NCBI GenBank assembly: GCA_003210015.1
Contig: QCNX01000005.1
Coordinates: forward strand, 1-41,019
Length of the DNA: 41,019 bases
Source of the DNA: Pelagibacteraceae bacterium AG-426-P20
GTDB lineage: Bacteria; Pseudomonadota; Alphaproteobacteria; Pelagibacterales; Pelagibacteraceae
Reading direction: 5' to 3'
Each line of letters begins with the position of its first letter. The first letter of the stretch is position 1. The notes beneath the pieces were generated by a model that ran no database searches, was not told the origin of the DNA, and was given only the letters and a program-made list of their open reading frames with translations. The position numbers were made by a program, and so were the translations under genes. This document shows, piece by piece, positions 1-9,767 of the stretch.

Positions 1-612
1 ATAAAAAAATATGATGGTTTAATCTGGGGTGGTAGTAGTTTGAACATTTATAACGACTGTATAGAAATCAAAAGACAGATTTCTTTTATGAAAGAATGTT
101 TTAAAAATATAAAAAAAATACTAGCGATTTGTTGGGGAATGCAAGTAGCCGTTACTGCGGCAGGCGGGAAAGTAAAAAAGTCTGAAAATGGGGCACATAT
201 TGGAATTGCAAATAATATCAAAATTAATGAAAATGGAATTAACCATCCTTTGTATAGGTCCAAAAATAAAAAGTTTAATTCACCTGCATTTAATTTTGAT
301 GAGGTAGTTACTTTGCCAGATGGAGCAATTCATCTAGCTTCAAACAAAATTAACAAAATACAAAGTATTAATTTTAAATCAGGTATAAGTGATGTATGGG
401 GATTGCAATATCATCCTGAAATTACGTATAGTAAAATGATTAGATTAATTAATTTTAGAAAAGATAAATTAATAAATTCAAGAAAATGTTTTAAGGACGA
501 AAAAGAGATTCAAGAGCATATTAATTTTATTGAAAAAGAGATTAAGGTTTCTGTAAAAGAGTCTAGAATGCTTGAGTTGAGGAATTGGTTAAATTATTTA
601 AAGGTTGCATAA
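1..612 (+). CDS. Class I glutamine amidotransferase-like protein (5' truncated by window edge)
   Basis: Frame open from base 1 (IKKYDGLIWGGSSLNIYND...); nucleophile-type motif AICWGMQ and C-terminal WGLQYHPE, as in GATase1/GMP synthase-type domains. Confidence 0.75.
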   Translation: MKKYDGLIWGGSSLNIYNDCIEIKRQISFMKECFKNIKKILAICWGMQVAVTAAGGKVKKSENGAHIGIANNIKINENGINHPLYRSKNKKFNSPAFNFDEVVTLPDGAIHLASNKINKIQSINFKSGISDVWGLQYHPEITYSKMIRLINFRKDKLINSRKCFKDEKEIQEHINFIEKEIKVSVKESRMLELRNWLNYLKVA

Positions 613-647
613 TTTAATCTATTTTTTATCTAACAATTTTTAAATAA

Positions 648-673
648 TTACTTCCAGGGTCAGCTGGAAGTAA
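648..673. terminator. Hairpin between convergent genes
   Basis: Perfect 10-bp inverted repeat TTACTTCCAG-GGTCAG-CTGGAAGTAA between the stops of the convergent ORFs ending at 612 (+) and 684 (-). Confidence 0.6.
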
Positions 674-683
674 ATTAAGTGTG

Positions 684-1001
684 TTATTGACCTGGTGCTT
701 TATAACCAATTTTACTCGCTTTTGTTGTTGCTTTTGTAAAATCGATAGCTTCTAATATAGTTAAGTTTTTTACAGCTCCTGATGCTTCCACAACTAATTT
801 TATTGCCGCAAAGTCCTCAAAACTAGGCACATCAGTAACAACTATAAAATCGTATGAGCCTCTTACTATATCCATGCTATGCATTGTTCCGCCCATAGCT
901 TTAGTAAGTTGCTCTACAACAGCTTTTCTATCGCTTGAAGGATCTTTTAAAAATCCTTGAAAAGCTTTTTCTGTATAGTTTCCCATAATGTATGCTTTCA
1001 T
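684..1001 (-). CDS. GYD domain-like protein
   Basis: 105 aa ORF; MKAYIMGNYTEKAFQGF...VEQLTKAMGGTMHSMDIVRGSYDFIVVTDVPS resembles GYD family (small alpha/beta barrel). Confidence 0.75.
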   Translation of the reverse strand: MKAYIMGNYTEKAFQGFLKDPSSDRKAVVEQLTKAMGGTMHSMDIVRGSYDFIVVTDVPSFEDFAAIKLVVEASGAVKNLTILEAIDFTKATTKASKIGYKAPGQ

Positions 1002-1101
1002 AATTATCTCCTTTATAAATTAATACTACCATTGTTAAAAAAATAGTTAATGTGCAAAAATAACATAGTAGACACAACTTATTGTCATGTTAGATTAATA
1101 A

Positions 1102-2544
1102 ATGTACGAAAAATTTGGACAATTTATCGATGGAAAATGGTCATCTTCATCAGATGGCCAAACTTACGAAGTTATTAATCCCGCAACTGAGGAAATATTA
1201 GGCAAAGCGTCCAAAGCCTCTCATGAGGATGTCGATAGAGCTCTAAAGTCAGCAGAAAAAGGATTACAAGTTTGGAAAAAAACTGCGCCTTGGCAAAGAG
1301 CATACATAATTAGAAAAATCGCAGATAAAATGAGAGAAAAACAAGATGTGCTAGCCAAATGGATGACTCTTGAAGTTGGAAAGCCTTTGGCTGAAGCAAA
1401 AGGAGAAATTGCTGGAGCAGCAGATATTTTTGAATGGAATGCCGAAGAAACGAAAAGAATTTATGGTCAAACTGTAGAAAGTAGATTTGAAGACACTAGA
1501 GTTCACGTCTACTATCAACCAGTAGGAGTTGTCGCTGCATTGTCTCCATGGAATTTTCCAGCAGTTTTATCAGCGAGAAAAATTTCAACAGCTTTAGCTG
1601 CTGGTTGTTCTGTAATAATCAAGCCAGATGTTATTACTCCAGGTGTTGTTATGGAGATGGTTGATATCTGTAAAGAATGTGGAGTCCCTGCTGGAGTAGT
1701 AAATCTTTTATCAGGTGATCCACCTAGTATAGCTCAACAATTGATCGCCTCTGATATAGTAAAAAAAATTTCTATTACAGGCTCATCAAGGGTTGGAAAA
1801 TTAATTTTAAAACAAGCTGCGGATAAAGTTCAAAGAGTAACAATGGAGCTTTCAGGTCATTCACCTTTTATTGTATTTGATGATGCAGATATTAAAAAAG
1901 CAGCTGATATGGCAATTGCTGCAAAATTTAGAAATAATGGTCAGGTATGTATTTCACCTAATAGATTTTATATCCATGACAGTAAAAAAGATGAATTTGT
2001 AAATTTATTTGTTGAAAAAACAAAAAAACTTAAAATTGGTAATGGAATGGATGCTGATACCCAGTTAGGCCCACTTACAACTCAGAAAAGATTAAACGAA
2101 GTTGAGGAATTAGTTGAAAAAACAAAAAAAGAAGGAGCAAAGGTTTTATTAGGTGGCAAAAGACCAGCTGGATTTAATAAAGGTTTTTTTTATGAACCAA
2201 CAATATTTGATAATGTACAAGATGATTTTACTATAATGAAACAAGAACCTTTTGGACCTTTAGTACCTATGCTTTCCTTTAAATCATTCGATGAAGTAAT
2301 TGAAAGAGCCAACAACCATGAACTTGGTCTATGCAGTTATGTTTGCACAAATTCTATGGAGAAAGCACATTTAGCCTCTGAACAATTAGAAACTGGTTCT
2401 GTGGCAGTTAATACTGGAGTGGTAGCAATTGCTGAAGCACCTTTTGGTGGAATTAAACAAAGTGGATACGGAAGAGAAGGTGGATCAAATGCAATTAAAG
2501 ATTATTTAAATGTTAAGTATACCCATTTAGGGATTAAAGGATAA
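1102..2544 (+). CDS. NAD(P)-dependent aldehyde dehydrogenase (succinate-semialdehyde dehydrogenase-like)
   Basis: 480 aa; ALDH motifs PWNFPA, VTMELSGHSPFIVFDDAD, NNGQVCISPNRFY, EPFGPL, PFGGIKQSGYGREGG. Confidence 0.93.
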   Translation: MYEKFGQFIDGKWSSSSDGQTYEVINPATEEILGKASKASHEDVDRALKSAEKGLQVWKKTAPWQRAYIIRKIADKMREKQDVLAKWMTLEVGKPLAEAKGEIAGAADIFEWNAEETKRIYGQTVESRFEDTRVHVYYQPVGVVAALSPWNFPAVLSARKISTALAAGCSVIIKPDVITPGVVMEMVDICKECGVPAGVVNLLSGDPPSIAQQLIASDIVKKISITGSSRVGKLILKQAADKVQRVTMELSGHSPFIVFDDADIKKAADMAIAAKFRNNGQVCISPNRFYIHDSKKDEFVNLFVEKTKKLKIGNGMDADTQLGPLTTQKRLNEVEELVEKTKKEGAKVLLGGKRPAGFNKGFFYEPTIFDNVQDDFTIMKQEPFGPLVPMLSFKSFDEVIERANNHELGLCSYVCTNSMEKAHLASEQLETGSVAVNTGVVAIAEAPFGGIKQSGYGREGGSNAIKDYLNVKYTHLGIKG

Positions 2545-2556
2545 TCTAAAATTAAA

Positions 2557-3264
2557 ATGTTTGAATTGATAGTTGCCTTTGGAGCTGGTTTAGTAAGTTT
2601 TTTATCACCTTGTGTATTACCTTTAATACCTGGATATATTTCTTATATCTCAGGTAGTTCTTTAAGTGAGTTAATAGAGAAAAAGGAAATTAACCTAATA
2701 CCAATAATCTTATTTACATTAGGTTTTTCAATTGTATTTATAATATTTGGCGCAGCCTCAACTTTTTTAGGTCAAGTACTTCTCCAAAACTCATATGAAA
2801 TTAGAATAGCAGCTGGGTTATTAATAATTATTCTTTCTTTACATATTATTGGAATAATTAATATAAAGTTTTTAAATTACGAAAAAAGAATTGAAACAAA
2901 AACAAATAGCAGATTTTATAGTCCTTTATTAATTGGTATGGCTTTTGCCTTTGGATGGACACCATGTATTGGTCCTATTTTAGGTTCAATTCTAGTTCTG
3001 GCTGCTACTGAGGAAAGTATTAATAGAGGAATTTTACTTTTAATTTTTTATTCTTTGGGACTAGCTCTACCTTTTATTTTGTCAGGTTATTTAATACAAA
3101 AATTTCTTATGTTTTCGAAAAATTTTAAAAAGAATATTAATTTAGTGTCTAAAATAGGTGGAATTATTCTATTAATAACAGGAATTTTAATATTAACTAA
3201 CCAATTACAAGCTTTGGGATATTATTTATTAAATATTTTTCCATTCTTGCAAAATTTTGGGTAA
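2557..3264 (+). CDS. ccdA: Cytochrome c biogenesis protein CcdA/DsbD transmembrane family
   Basis: 235 aa; GLVSFLSPCVLPLIPGYISYISG and FGWTPCIGPILGSIL motifs. Confidence 0.9.
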   Translation: MFELIVAFGAGLVSFLSPCVLPLIPGYISYISGSSLSELIEKKEINLIPIILFTLGFSIVFIIFGAASTFLGQVLLQNSYEIRIAAGLLIIILSLHIIGIINIKFLNYEKRIETKTNSRFYSPLLIGMAFAFGWTPCIGPILGSILVLAATEESINRGILLLIFYSLGLALPFILSGYLIQKFLMFSKNFKKNINLVSKIGGIILLITGILILTNQLQALGYYLLNIFPFLQNFG

Positions 3265-3271
3265 ATAAAAT

Positions 3272-3853
3272 ATGAAAATCTATCAAATAGACTCAAGCGC
3301 AAGAAAAGAAGGTTCTACTTCAAGAGCCTTAGCTAAAAAACTTTTAGATAAGATTAAAAAACCAGAGGATGAAGTTATTTATAGAGATTTAGATGATGAA
3401 ATGGTTTTCGTTTCAGGACTTACAGAATCTGGAATGAAAATTGATAAAAAAGATCAATCAGAGCACCATAAAAAAATGTTTGAATTATCAGATACTTTAG
3501 TAAGAGAACTTAAAGATAGTGACGTTATAATTATTTCTGCACCAATTTATAATTATGGCCCTCCAGCTACATTAAAAGCCTGGTCAGATCTTGCAGCAAG
3601 AGTAGGTGAAACTTTTAGATTTAAACCCAATGGTAGAAGAGAGGGTTTATTAAAAAATAAAAAAGCTTATTTAGTTATTACCTCCGGTGGTACAAAACTT
3701 AATAGTAATGAAGATTTTCTTACGCCTTGGTTAAAATTTATTTTAAATTTTTTTGGTATAGAGAATGTTCAAACTATAAGTGCAGACCAAATGGCTCTAA
3801 ATTATGAAAAATCTATCAAAGAGGCAGAAAAACAGATAGAAAACATTGCTTAA
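3272..3853 (+). CDS. FMN-dependent NADH-azoreductase / flavodoxin-like NAD(P)H oxidoreductase
   Basis: 193 aa; DSSARKEGSTSRALAKKL and IISAPIYNYGPPATLKAWSD motifs. Confidence 0.85.
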   Translation: MKIYQIDSSARKEGSTSRALAKKLLDKIKKPEDEVIYRDLDDEMVFVSGLTESGMKIDKKDQSEHHKKMFELSDTLVRELKDSDVIIISAPIYNYGPPATLKAWSDLAARVGETFRFKPNGRREGLLKNKKAYLVITSGGTKLNSNEDFLTPWLKFILNFFGIENVQTISADQMALNYEKSIKEAEKQIENIA

Positions 3854-3903
3854 AAAATAAATTTAAGCTTTAACCGATAGTAATAAAATAGTATTAGTGC
3901 AAT

Positions 3904-4710
3904 GTGTCGACGTTAAAATCATCAAATTATAAAACATATTCAAATTTTATTGAAAATTTAGCTAAGAAACTTACGAAATTTTATTATTTAAAACTAAATA
4001 AACCTTTTAAAATTTCTAATAAATTTAAAGGCAAAGGTTATGACCCTGTAACAAGTGCCGACAAAGCATTTGAAAAGTTTATTAGAAAACAAATTAGCAA
4101 AAGATTTCCCGATCATCAAATAATAGGAGAAGAGTTTGGTCATCAAAAATCAAAAAGTAATTTTACTTGGGTATTGGATCCCATAGATGGAACGAGATCA
4201 TTTGTTATTGGTAACCCTACTTGGAGTAATCTAATTTCACTTAATTATAAAGGCAAACCAGTTCTAGGTTTAGCTAATTTTCCAGTACTTAAAAAATATT
4301 ATTTTAATTCATCTGATAAAACTGCTTATTTAGTTGAAAATGGAAAAAAAAGAAAAATTAAAGTTAACAATAAAGCAAAATTTTCTAATATGAAAATGTC
4401 AGCAGCTTTTCATGGTGGGTTAAGTCTTAGCCAACAAAAAAGGATACCAAAAATATTAAAATTAATGCAATTTCCATGTGCAGATGCTTTAAGTTATTCG
4501 CACTTTACAGAGGGTAAAGTTGATGTTGTATTACAGTGTTCAAATAAAATTTGGGACATTCATCCTTTAATTCCAATTATTAATGCTGCAGGTGGAATAG
4601 TAAGCACATGGAGTAATCAAAATGCTACGAAAGCAGGAAACATAATTTGTTCACCAAATAAAAAAATTCACAATAAAGTTTTAAAAATGCTTAAACCTGT
4701 TTCAAAATGA
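3904..4710 (+). CDS. hisN: Inositol monophosphatase family (histidinol-phosphatase-like)
   Basis: 268 aa, GTG start; DPVTSADKAFEKFIR, GEEFG, WVLDPIDGTRSFVIG, KIWDIHPLIPIINAAGG. Confidence 0.8.
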   Translation: MSTLKSSNYKTYSNFIENLAKKLTKFYYLKLNKPFKISNKFKGKGYDPVTSADKAFEKFIRKQISKRFPDHQIIGEEFGHQKSKSNFTWVLDPIDGTRSFVIGNPTWSNLISLNYKGKPVLGLANFPVLKKYYFNSSDKTAYLVENGKKRKIKVNNKAKFSNMKMSAAFHGGLSLSQQKRIPKILKLMQFPCADALSYSHFTEGKVDVVLQCSNKIWDIHPLIPIINAAGGIVSTWSNQNATKAGNIICSPNKKIHNKVLKMLKPVSK

Positions 4711-5270
4711 TACCAGAAAAAGCACAAGAAATTTTAGATTTTTGGTTTAAAGAAACTCCTGCTGAAAAAAGGTTTAAAAAAGATAATGCTTTTGATCAAT
4801 TAATTAGAGATAGGTTTTTAAATGATTATAATTTTGCAAGTCAAAATGAATATGATGATTGGCAAGATCAACCAATGAGTGCTCTTGCTTTAGTAATTTT
4901 ATTTGATCAATTTTCTAGAAATATGTTTAGAGATGATAAAAAGGCTTTTGCTCAAGATCATAAAACCAGATTAATAGTTAACGACGCTGTGTATGCTGGT
5001 TACCTCGAAGCAATGAATGAGAGTCAAAGATTTTTTATGATATTGCCTCTTATACATAGTGAGGAAATTACTGATCACGACATGGCTTATTACTTACTTA
5101 ATAAATATCTAAGAGAGCATGAAGGATACAATCAAATTAAAAAATTTTGGCAAGACCATACAAAAGTTATTCGACAATTTCATAGATATCCTCATAGAAA
5201 TAAGATTTTAGGAAGAGAGTCTACGGATGAAGAAATCAAATTTCTTAATGAACCTAACTCATCGTGGTGA
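4707..5270 (+). CDS. DUF924 family protein
   Basis: 187 aa; starts ...AQEILDFWFKE, LALVILFDQFSRNMFRD, YPHRNKILGRESTDEE; 4-bp overlap with preceding gene. Confidence 0.88.
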   Translation: MIPEKAQEILDFWFKETPAEKRFKKDNAFDQLIRDRFLNDYNFASQNEYDDWQDQPMSALALVILFDQFSRNMFRDDKKAFAQDHKTRLIVNDAVYAGYLEAMNESQRFFMILPLIHSEEITDHDMAYYLLNKYLREHEGYNQIKKFWQDHTKVIRQFHRYPHRNKILGRESTDEEIKFLNEPNSSW

Positions 5271-5289
5271 GAATAAATTATGAGTATGT

Positions 5290-5622
5290 TTAATTTTTTT
5301 CTAGTAAATTTACCATCAATACCCCAATAATTATAAACACTAAACCTATTATTGAGTATAAACTTGGCACTTGATTAAATTTATATATTCCAACAATAGA
5401 AGTAGCAACAATACATAGACCAGCAAAAGATGCATAAGTAATACCAACAGGAATAGTCTTCATAACAATTGATAACGTAAACATACAGCCAACTATTGTA
5501 ATAGCAGTAAGTAAACTTGGGATTAATAATGTAAAACCATTTGCACTTTTAGCAAAACCATTTGCAGCTGTTCCTAAAATAACAGCAAGTATCAGTATAA
5601 TGTAGGCGATGATATTACTCAC
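5290..5622 (-). CDS. Small multidrug resistance (SMR/EmrE-like) family protein
   Basis: 110 aa, four hydrophobic segments, AYIILILAVILGTAANGFAKSANGF and PVGITYASFAGLCIV. Confidence 0.75.
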   Translation of the reverse strand: MSNIIAYIILILAVILGTAANGFAKSANGFTLLIPSLLTAITIVGCMFTLSIVMKTIPVGITYASFAGLCIVATSIVGIYKFNQVPSLYSIIGLVFIIIGVLMVNLLEKN

Positions 5623-5637
5623 ACTAAAAGAATATTC

Positions 5638-5859
5638 TTATTTTGTTATTTTATCTACAAACTTTTTTGTAATAGGACCAACTAATAATGCAGTTGTTAT
5701 AGCAATTGGAAGTCCAACAGCCCAAGCTTTTAAGAATCTAATTGGGTATTCATTATCCATTCCAGTATTCACATAAGTGATTATTAAAGTCATTAGTAAA
5801 CTCATTCCAAAACCCATTACCAATATAAATAAAAGGTTAGAATATTTTTTTGGGAACAT
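5638..5859 (-). CDS. DUF2798-like two-TM membrane protein
   Basis: 73 aa, two TM segments, FLKAWAVGLPIAITTALLVGPITKKFVDKI. Confidence 0.6.
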   Translation of the reverse strand: MFPKKYSNLLFILVMGFGMSLLMTLIITYVNTGMDNEYPIRFLKAWAVGLPIAITTALLVGPITKKFVDKITK

Positions 5860-5863
5860 TATC

Positions 5864-6415
5864 TTATATACTTTCTTTTTTAATTTGCTCTTGGAGTTTT
5901 TCGATCATGATTAACGGTGATTTTAAATTTGGGTGAATTTTATGAGCTTCTATGTAGCTATCAATTGCTTTTTTATAATTATTAAGGGCTGTTTGAACTA
6001 ATCCTTGACCAGCTAAAGCACCAAAATGTCTTTGTTCAAGTTCAAGTACTTTATCAATATCAGCTTGAGATTGTTCGTACTTCCCCATTAAATATAACAC
6101 TGTAGCTCTTTTATTCCATGCCTCAGGCCAGTTTGAGTCTAATTCAATAGCTTTAGTAAATGTCTCATAAGCTGTTTCAAGTTTATTTTGAGACACATAA
6201 AAAGAGCCGTCTGCTAGAAGAGCTGTTAATTTATTCCTAGAGGGGTGAGTACTCCATAACTCCCAAATTTTTGACTCAATTTTTTTTGAGTTTTCGTAGT
6301 TAGTTGTTTTTTTTAATTGATTGAATAAATCATCAATCTGCTTTTGTTGATTATCATCGGCATAAGATAAGCTTGAATAAACAAAAAAAATAAAAATACA
6401 GATTATTTTTTTCAC
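5864..6415 (-). CDS. Secreted TPR-repeat protein
   Basis: 183 aa; N-terminal signal peptide and TPR pattern (AYETFTKAIELDSNWPEAWNKRATVLYLMGKYEQSQADIDKVLELEQRHFGALAGQGLV). Confidence 0.8.
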   Translation of the reverse strand: MKKIICIFIFFVYSSLSYADDNQQKQIDDLFNQLKKTTNYENSKKIESKIWELWSTHPSRNKLTALLADGSFYVSQNKLETAYETFTKAIELDSNWPEAWNKRATVLYLMGKYEQSQADIDKVLELEQRHFGALAGQGLVQTALNNYKKAIDSYIEAHKIHPNLKSPLIMIEKLQEQIKKESI

Positions 6416-6831
6416 TAAATGTAAATTTTATCAGCAAGACCGTAGCATAATACAGCACTTAAAATTGTTAAAACCAATGGAGCATAGATTGCCTCATTAG
6501 AAGTTTTATCTGTATGTCCAAGTTTATTTATCTTCGTATTATAAAAACCAACTATAAAAGCTGAAAAATTCTGTAGGAATATTAGATTAAAGAAACCCCA
6601 TGTTGCTTCCAAACCATTAGGTCTGATGAAGCCTACATATATGGCCATTGCTACAGAACCAAAAAATATTGACCCAAAAAATCTAACCATTCCAGCACCA
6701 GTATCATCAATGCCATACTGATCTAGAAAGGATTTAGTTTGGAAAACACATCTAAATCCATAAAAAGCAAATCCTATAAAATGGATTATAAAAACTGCTA
6801 AATAAAATATTCCATTAAATTTTTCTATCAT
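6415..6831 (-). CDS. Hypothetical membrane protein
   Basis: 138 aa ORF with several hydrophobic segments, 1-bp overlap with downstream TPR gene. Confidence 0.65.
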   Translation of the reverse strand: MIEKFNGIFYLAVFIIHFIGFAFYGFRCVFQTKSFLDQYGIDDTGAGMVRFFGSIFFGSVAMAIYVGFIRPNGLEATWGFFNLIFLQNFSAFIVGFYNTKINKLGHTDKTSNEAIYAPLVLTILSAVLCYGLADKIYI

Positions 6832-6842
6832 TTTTAGTCCTA

Positions 6843-7127
6843 TTATTTTGCTTTAGTTAAATGATAAATTGAATAACTATCTAATACAGCTGACATAACA
6901 GGTTTTGATACTTCAGTTCCTTCAATAAATTTATATAAAGCGGCCTCATCAGTACAAAATATTTTAAACATTACAGTACTTTTATCTGGGGATACTGTGC
7001 CAATTGTTTTTTCTACTACAGCTACTTTCGCTCTTTCTGCTAGACCTTCGGGAGATTGCATGAAACCCATAAATTTTTCAAACATACCTTCTTTCAATTT
7101 AGCTACTACCAACATCTCTTTTTCCAT
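6843..7127 (-). CDS. Small hypothetical protein
   Basis: 94 aa ORF with a purine-rich RBS upstream on the - strand (AGAAAGGAGATAAA before ATG). Confidence 0.6.
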   Translation of the reverse strand: MEKEMLVVAKLKEGMFEKFMGFMQSPEGLAERAKVAVVEKTIGTVSPDKSTVMFKIFCTDEAALYKFIEGTEVSKPVMSAVLDSYSIYHLTKAK

Positions 7128-7148
7128 TTTATCTCCTTTCTAATTTAT

Positions 7149-7520
7149 TTAATATAAAGTTTGGGCTACCTTATTTACTCTTTCAGCACCGTCAGGGATT
7201 GTGTTAGCTATAAATGAATGACATTCTTCAGTTTTAACTTTGTCATATTTAGAGCCATAATATTTATCTACAGCTTTATTTACTCCATCATCCCATTCCT
7301 TTTCAGAAATACCTATTTCAAGAGCATATGTTTTCATAACTTTTACAGATGCCATAGATTTTTCTTTCATACTGTATTCAAATTCTTCACCTGATGGTAA
7401 GAAATAGTTTGCCATGTAAATTCCACTACATTCCCATGCTTTAGATTTATCGTTATTACTCATTTCTGCATAAGCAGAGTTGAATATTAAAAAATATAAT
7501 AATAAAATAATTTTTTTCAT
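7149..7520 (-). CDS. Small secreted hypothetical protein
   Basis: 123 aa; signal peptide MKKIILLLYFLIFNSAYA; three Cys in the ORF (WECSGIY, EECHSF). Confidence 0.6.
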   Translation of the reverse strand: MKKIILLLYFLIFNSAYAEMSNNDKSKAWECSGIYMANYFLPSGEEFEYSMKEKSMASVKVMKTYALEIGISEKEWDDGVNKAVDKYYGSKYDKVKTEECHSFIANTIPDGAERVNKVAQTLY

Positions 7521-7534
7521 AATTTTAATTGTTA

Positions 7535-7551
7535 TTTAGAATTACTCTAAA
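7535..7551 (-). promoter_or_regulatory. Candidate operator, site A: TTTAGA-N5-TCTAAA
   Basis: TTTAGAATTACTCTAAA; same palindrome, spacing and flank as sites at 15349 and 22041. Confidence 0.45.
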
Positions 7552-7587
7552 AGTGTAATGGTTTAATTACATAACTGGTATGCGATA

Positions 7588-8589
7588 TTATAACCAGCTA
7601 GGAATAGGCAGATTTTTTTCCTTTAAAAAAGATTTATTAAACATCTTGGAGTTGTACTTGTCGGATTTGTCACAGAGTATAGTTACAATAGTTTTTCCAG
7701 GACCTAATTCTTTTCCAAGTCTTATAGCTCCAGCAATATTAATTCCACAGCTAGTTCCTAAACTTAACCCTTCATTTTGAATTAAATCGTAAAGGATAGG
7801 TAAGGCTTCTTGATCATCAATTGAATAAGCGCCATCAATTTTAGCATTTTCAAAATTTTTAGTAATTCTACTTGAGCCTATTCCTTCGGTGATTGAATTT
7901 CCTTCAGATTTTAATTCACCACTTTTTATATAATTATAAAGAGCGGAACCTTTTGGATCTGATAAATAAATCTTAACATTTTTATTTTTTTCTTTAAGGG
8001 CATTACTAACACCTGAAATAGTTCCTCCAGTTCCTGATGAACAAACAAATCCATCAACTTTACCTTCAGTTTGTTCCCAAATTTCTTTTCCAGTTCCTTC
8101 GTAATGTCCTTTAGCATTAGCAGTGTTATCAAATTGATTAGCCCAAATAACTCCATTATTATTTGTTGGTTTTAATTCTTCAGCTAGTCTTGCTGCAACT
8201 TTGACAAAATTATTATCATCTTTGTAGGGTTTAGCTGGAACTAGTTTAAGTTCAGCTCCTAGATTTCTTAATGTGTCTTTCTTTTCTTGAGTTTGATTGT
8301 CATTCATAACAATAATTGTCTTATAACCAAGAGAGTTTCCTAATAAGCCTAATCCAATACCAGTGTTACCAGCAGTCCCTTCAACAACGATACCACCTTT
8401 TGATATCAATTTTTTTTCTTGGGCATCTTTTATTAATGCTAATGCAGCCCTATCTTTTACAGAGCCACCTGGGTTTAAAAATTCAGCTTTTCCATAAATA
8501 TTACATCCAGTAAGCTCAGAAGCTGCCTTAAGTTTTATTAGAGGAGTGTTGCCGATTGACTCGATAAAGTTATTTTTTATATTCTTCAT
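7588..8589 (-). CDS. cysK: Cysteine synthase A
   Basis: 333 aa; IGNTPLIKLK, NPGGSVKDRAAL, EGTAGNTGIGLG, SSGTGGTISGV. Confidence 0.92.
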   Translation of the reverse strand: MKNIKNNFIESIGNTPLIKLKAASELTGCNIYGKAEFLNPGGSVKDRAALALIKDAQEKKLISKGGIVVEGTAGNTGIGLGLLGNSLGYKTIIVMNDNQTQEKKDTLRNLGAELKLVPAKPYKDDNNFVKVAARLAEELKPTNNNGVIWANQFDNTANAKGHYEGTGKEIWEQTEGKVDGFVCSSGTGGTISGVSNALKEKNKNVKIYLSDPKGSALYNYIKSGELKSEGNSITEGIGSSRITKNFENAKIDGAYSIDDQEALPILYDLIQNEGLSLGTSCGINIAGAIRLGKELGPGKTIVTILCDKSDKYNSKMFNKSFLKEKNLPIPSWL

Positions 8590-9158
8590 TATTCTTTTTC
8601 TTTATCGGTAACAGCGTATGGTTTAAATCCTTTAGTAGCATCCCCAACTTTTTGGGCTGGAATACCCGCCATCACAGATTTTTCAGGTACATTTTTTGTA
8701 ACCACTGAATTAGATCCAATTAAAGAATTTTTTCCTATTGTAATAGGCCCTAATATTTGTGCACCAGATCCAACAACAACATTATCTTCTAAAGTTGGAT
8801 GTCTTTTTATATTCCTTTGGTCATTTGAATTTATACTTGGAGCAATTCCTCCCAAAGTAACATTATGGTAGATCGTAACATTATTTCCTATTTCAGATGT
8901 CTCACCAATCACAACTCCCATGCCATGATCAATAAATAAGTTTTTTCCAATCTTTGCTTTTGGATGAATTTCTATTCCAGTTAAGAATCTTGAAAATTGA
9001 GAAATTATTCTTGCAATTAAATCAAATTTTGCAATCGCAAAAAAATTAGCAATTTTATAAAAAAAAATCGCTTTAACACCTGGATAGGTTAGTATTAAGC
9101 TTAACTTTGATTTTGCCGCAGGATCTCTGTCAATTATAGATTGTAAGTAATCACGCAT
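8589..9158 (-). CDS. cysE: Serine O-acetyltransferase
   Basis: 189 aa; left-handed beta-helix hexapeptides, FIDHGMGVVIGETSEIGNNVTIYHNVTLGG; 1-bp overlap with cysK. Confidence 0.92.
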   Translation of the reverse strand: MRDYLQSIIDRDPAAKSKLSLILTYPGVKAIFFYKIANFFAIAKFDLIARIISQFSRFLTGIEIHPKAKIGKNLFIDHGMGVVIGETSEIGNNVTIYHNVTLGGIAPSINSNDQRNIKRHPTLEDNVVVGSGAQILGPITIGKNSLIGSNSVVTKNVPEKSVMAGIPAQKVGDATKGFKPYAVTDKEKE

Positions 9159-9228
9159 AAATTTGTTGGCTTGATATAAAATAATGTGAGATATATAGTA
9201 GTTATATTAAGAATTTAAAGGAGATATT

Positions 9229-9640
9229 ATGTACAGAAACACTAATTGTTTTCATCTAGCAATACCTTGCGGAGATTTAGAAACAGCTAAAAAATTTTAT
9301 AGTGAGACATTAGGATGCAGATTAGATAATTCTGCTCAAGAATGGGCCGATGTTGATTTTTGGGGAAACGAATTAACACTTCATGCAAGTGAACATAAGT
9401 TAGATAACGAAAGACACGATGTTGATATGGGAAATGTTTCAGTTCCTCATTTTGGAGTTCATTTATCAAGAAAAGATTTTGATACATTAAAGAATAGACT
9501 TAAAAAAAAATGGTCATAAATATTATGATGAGCCATACTTAAGATTTAAAGGTACCAAATATGAACAAGAAACGTTTTTTATCAAAGATCCAAATGAAAA
9601 CGTATTAGAAATTAAGACCTTGACTGCCAATGCAGAATAA
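9229..9640 (+). pseudogene. VOC (glyoxalase/dioxygenase superfamily) protein, frameshifted at an A9 run
   Basis: N-terminal ORF 9229-9519 (CFHLAIPCGDLETAKKFYSETLGC); removing one A from 9502-9510 restores ...LKKNGHKYYDEPYLRFKGTKYEQETFFIKDPNENVLEIKTLTANAE* ending at 9640. Confidence 0.85.
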
Positions 9641-9711
9641 TTAGTGCTGTAAATTTTAAATCTGCATCAAAAATTCTTAAAAAAAATAATAGTATATCTA
9701 GCTATTTTTCT

Positions 9712-9740
9712 TTGACTCACCTTTGTTAATTTAGTTAAAT
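9712..9740 (+). promoter_or_regulatory. Possible sigma70-type promoter for proX
   Basis: TTGACT (9712-9717), 17-nt spacer, TTAAAT (9735-9740), upstream of ORF at 9768. Confidence 0.4.
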
Positions 9741-9767
9741 TAATTTTAAACAAACAGAGGGGAAATA

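Noticed and set aside
1082-1104. Degenerate copy of the TTTAGA-N5-TCTAAA operator (TTGTCATGTTAGATTAATAAATG)
   Set aside because: Left flank matches but needs a 1-nt insertion and the right arm is absent.
7580-7780. 66-aa + strand ORF antisense to the cysK 3' end
   Set aside because: Antisense to cysK with no recognisable motif.
7926-8513. ORFs 7926-8156 (-) and 8316-8513 (+) inside cysK
   Set aside because: Overlap a clear cysteine synthase ORF in other frames; low-complexity translations.
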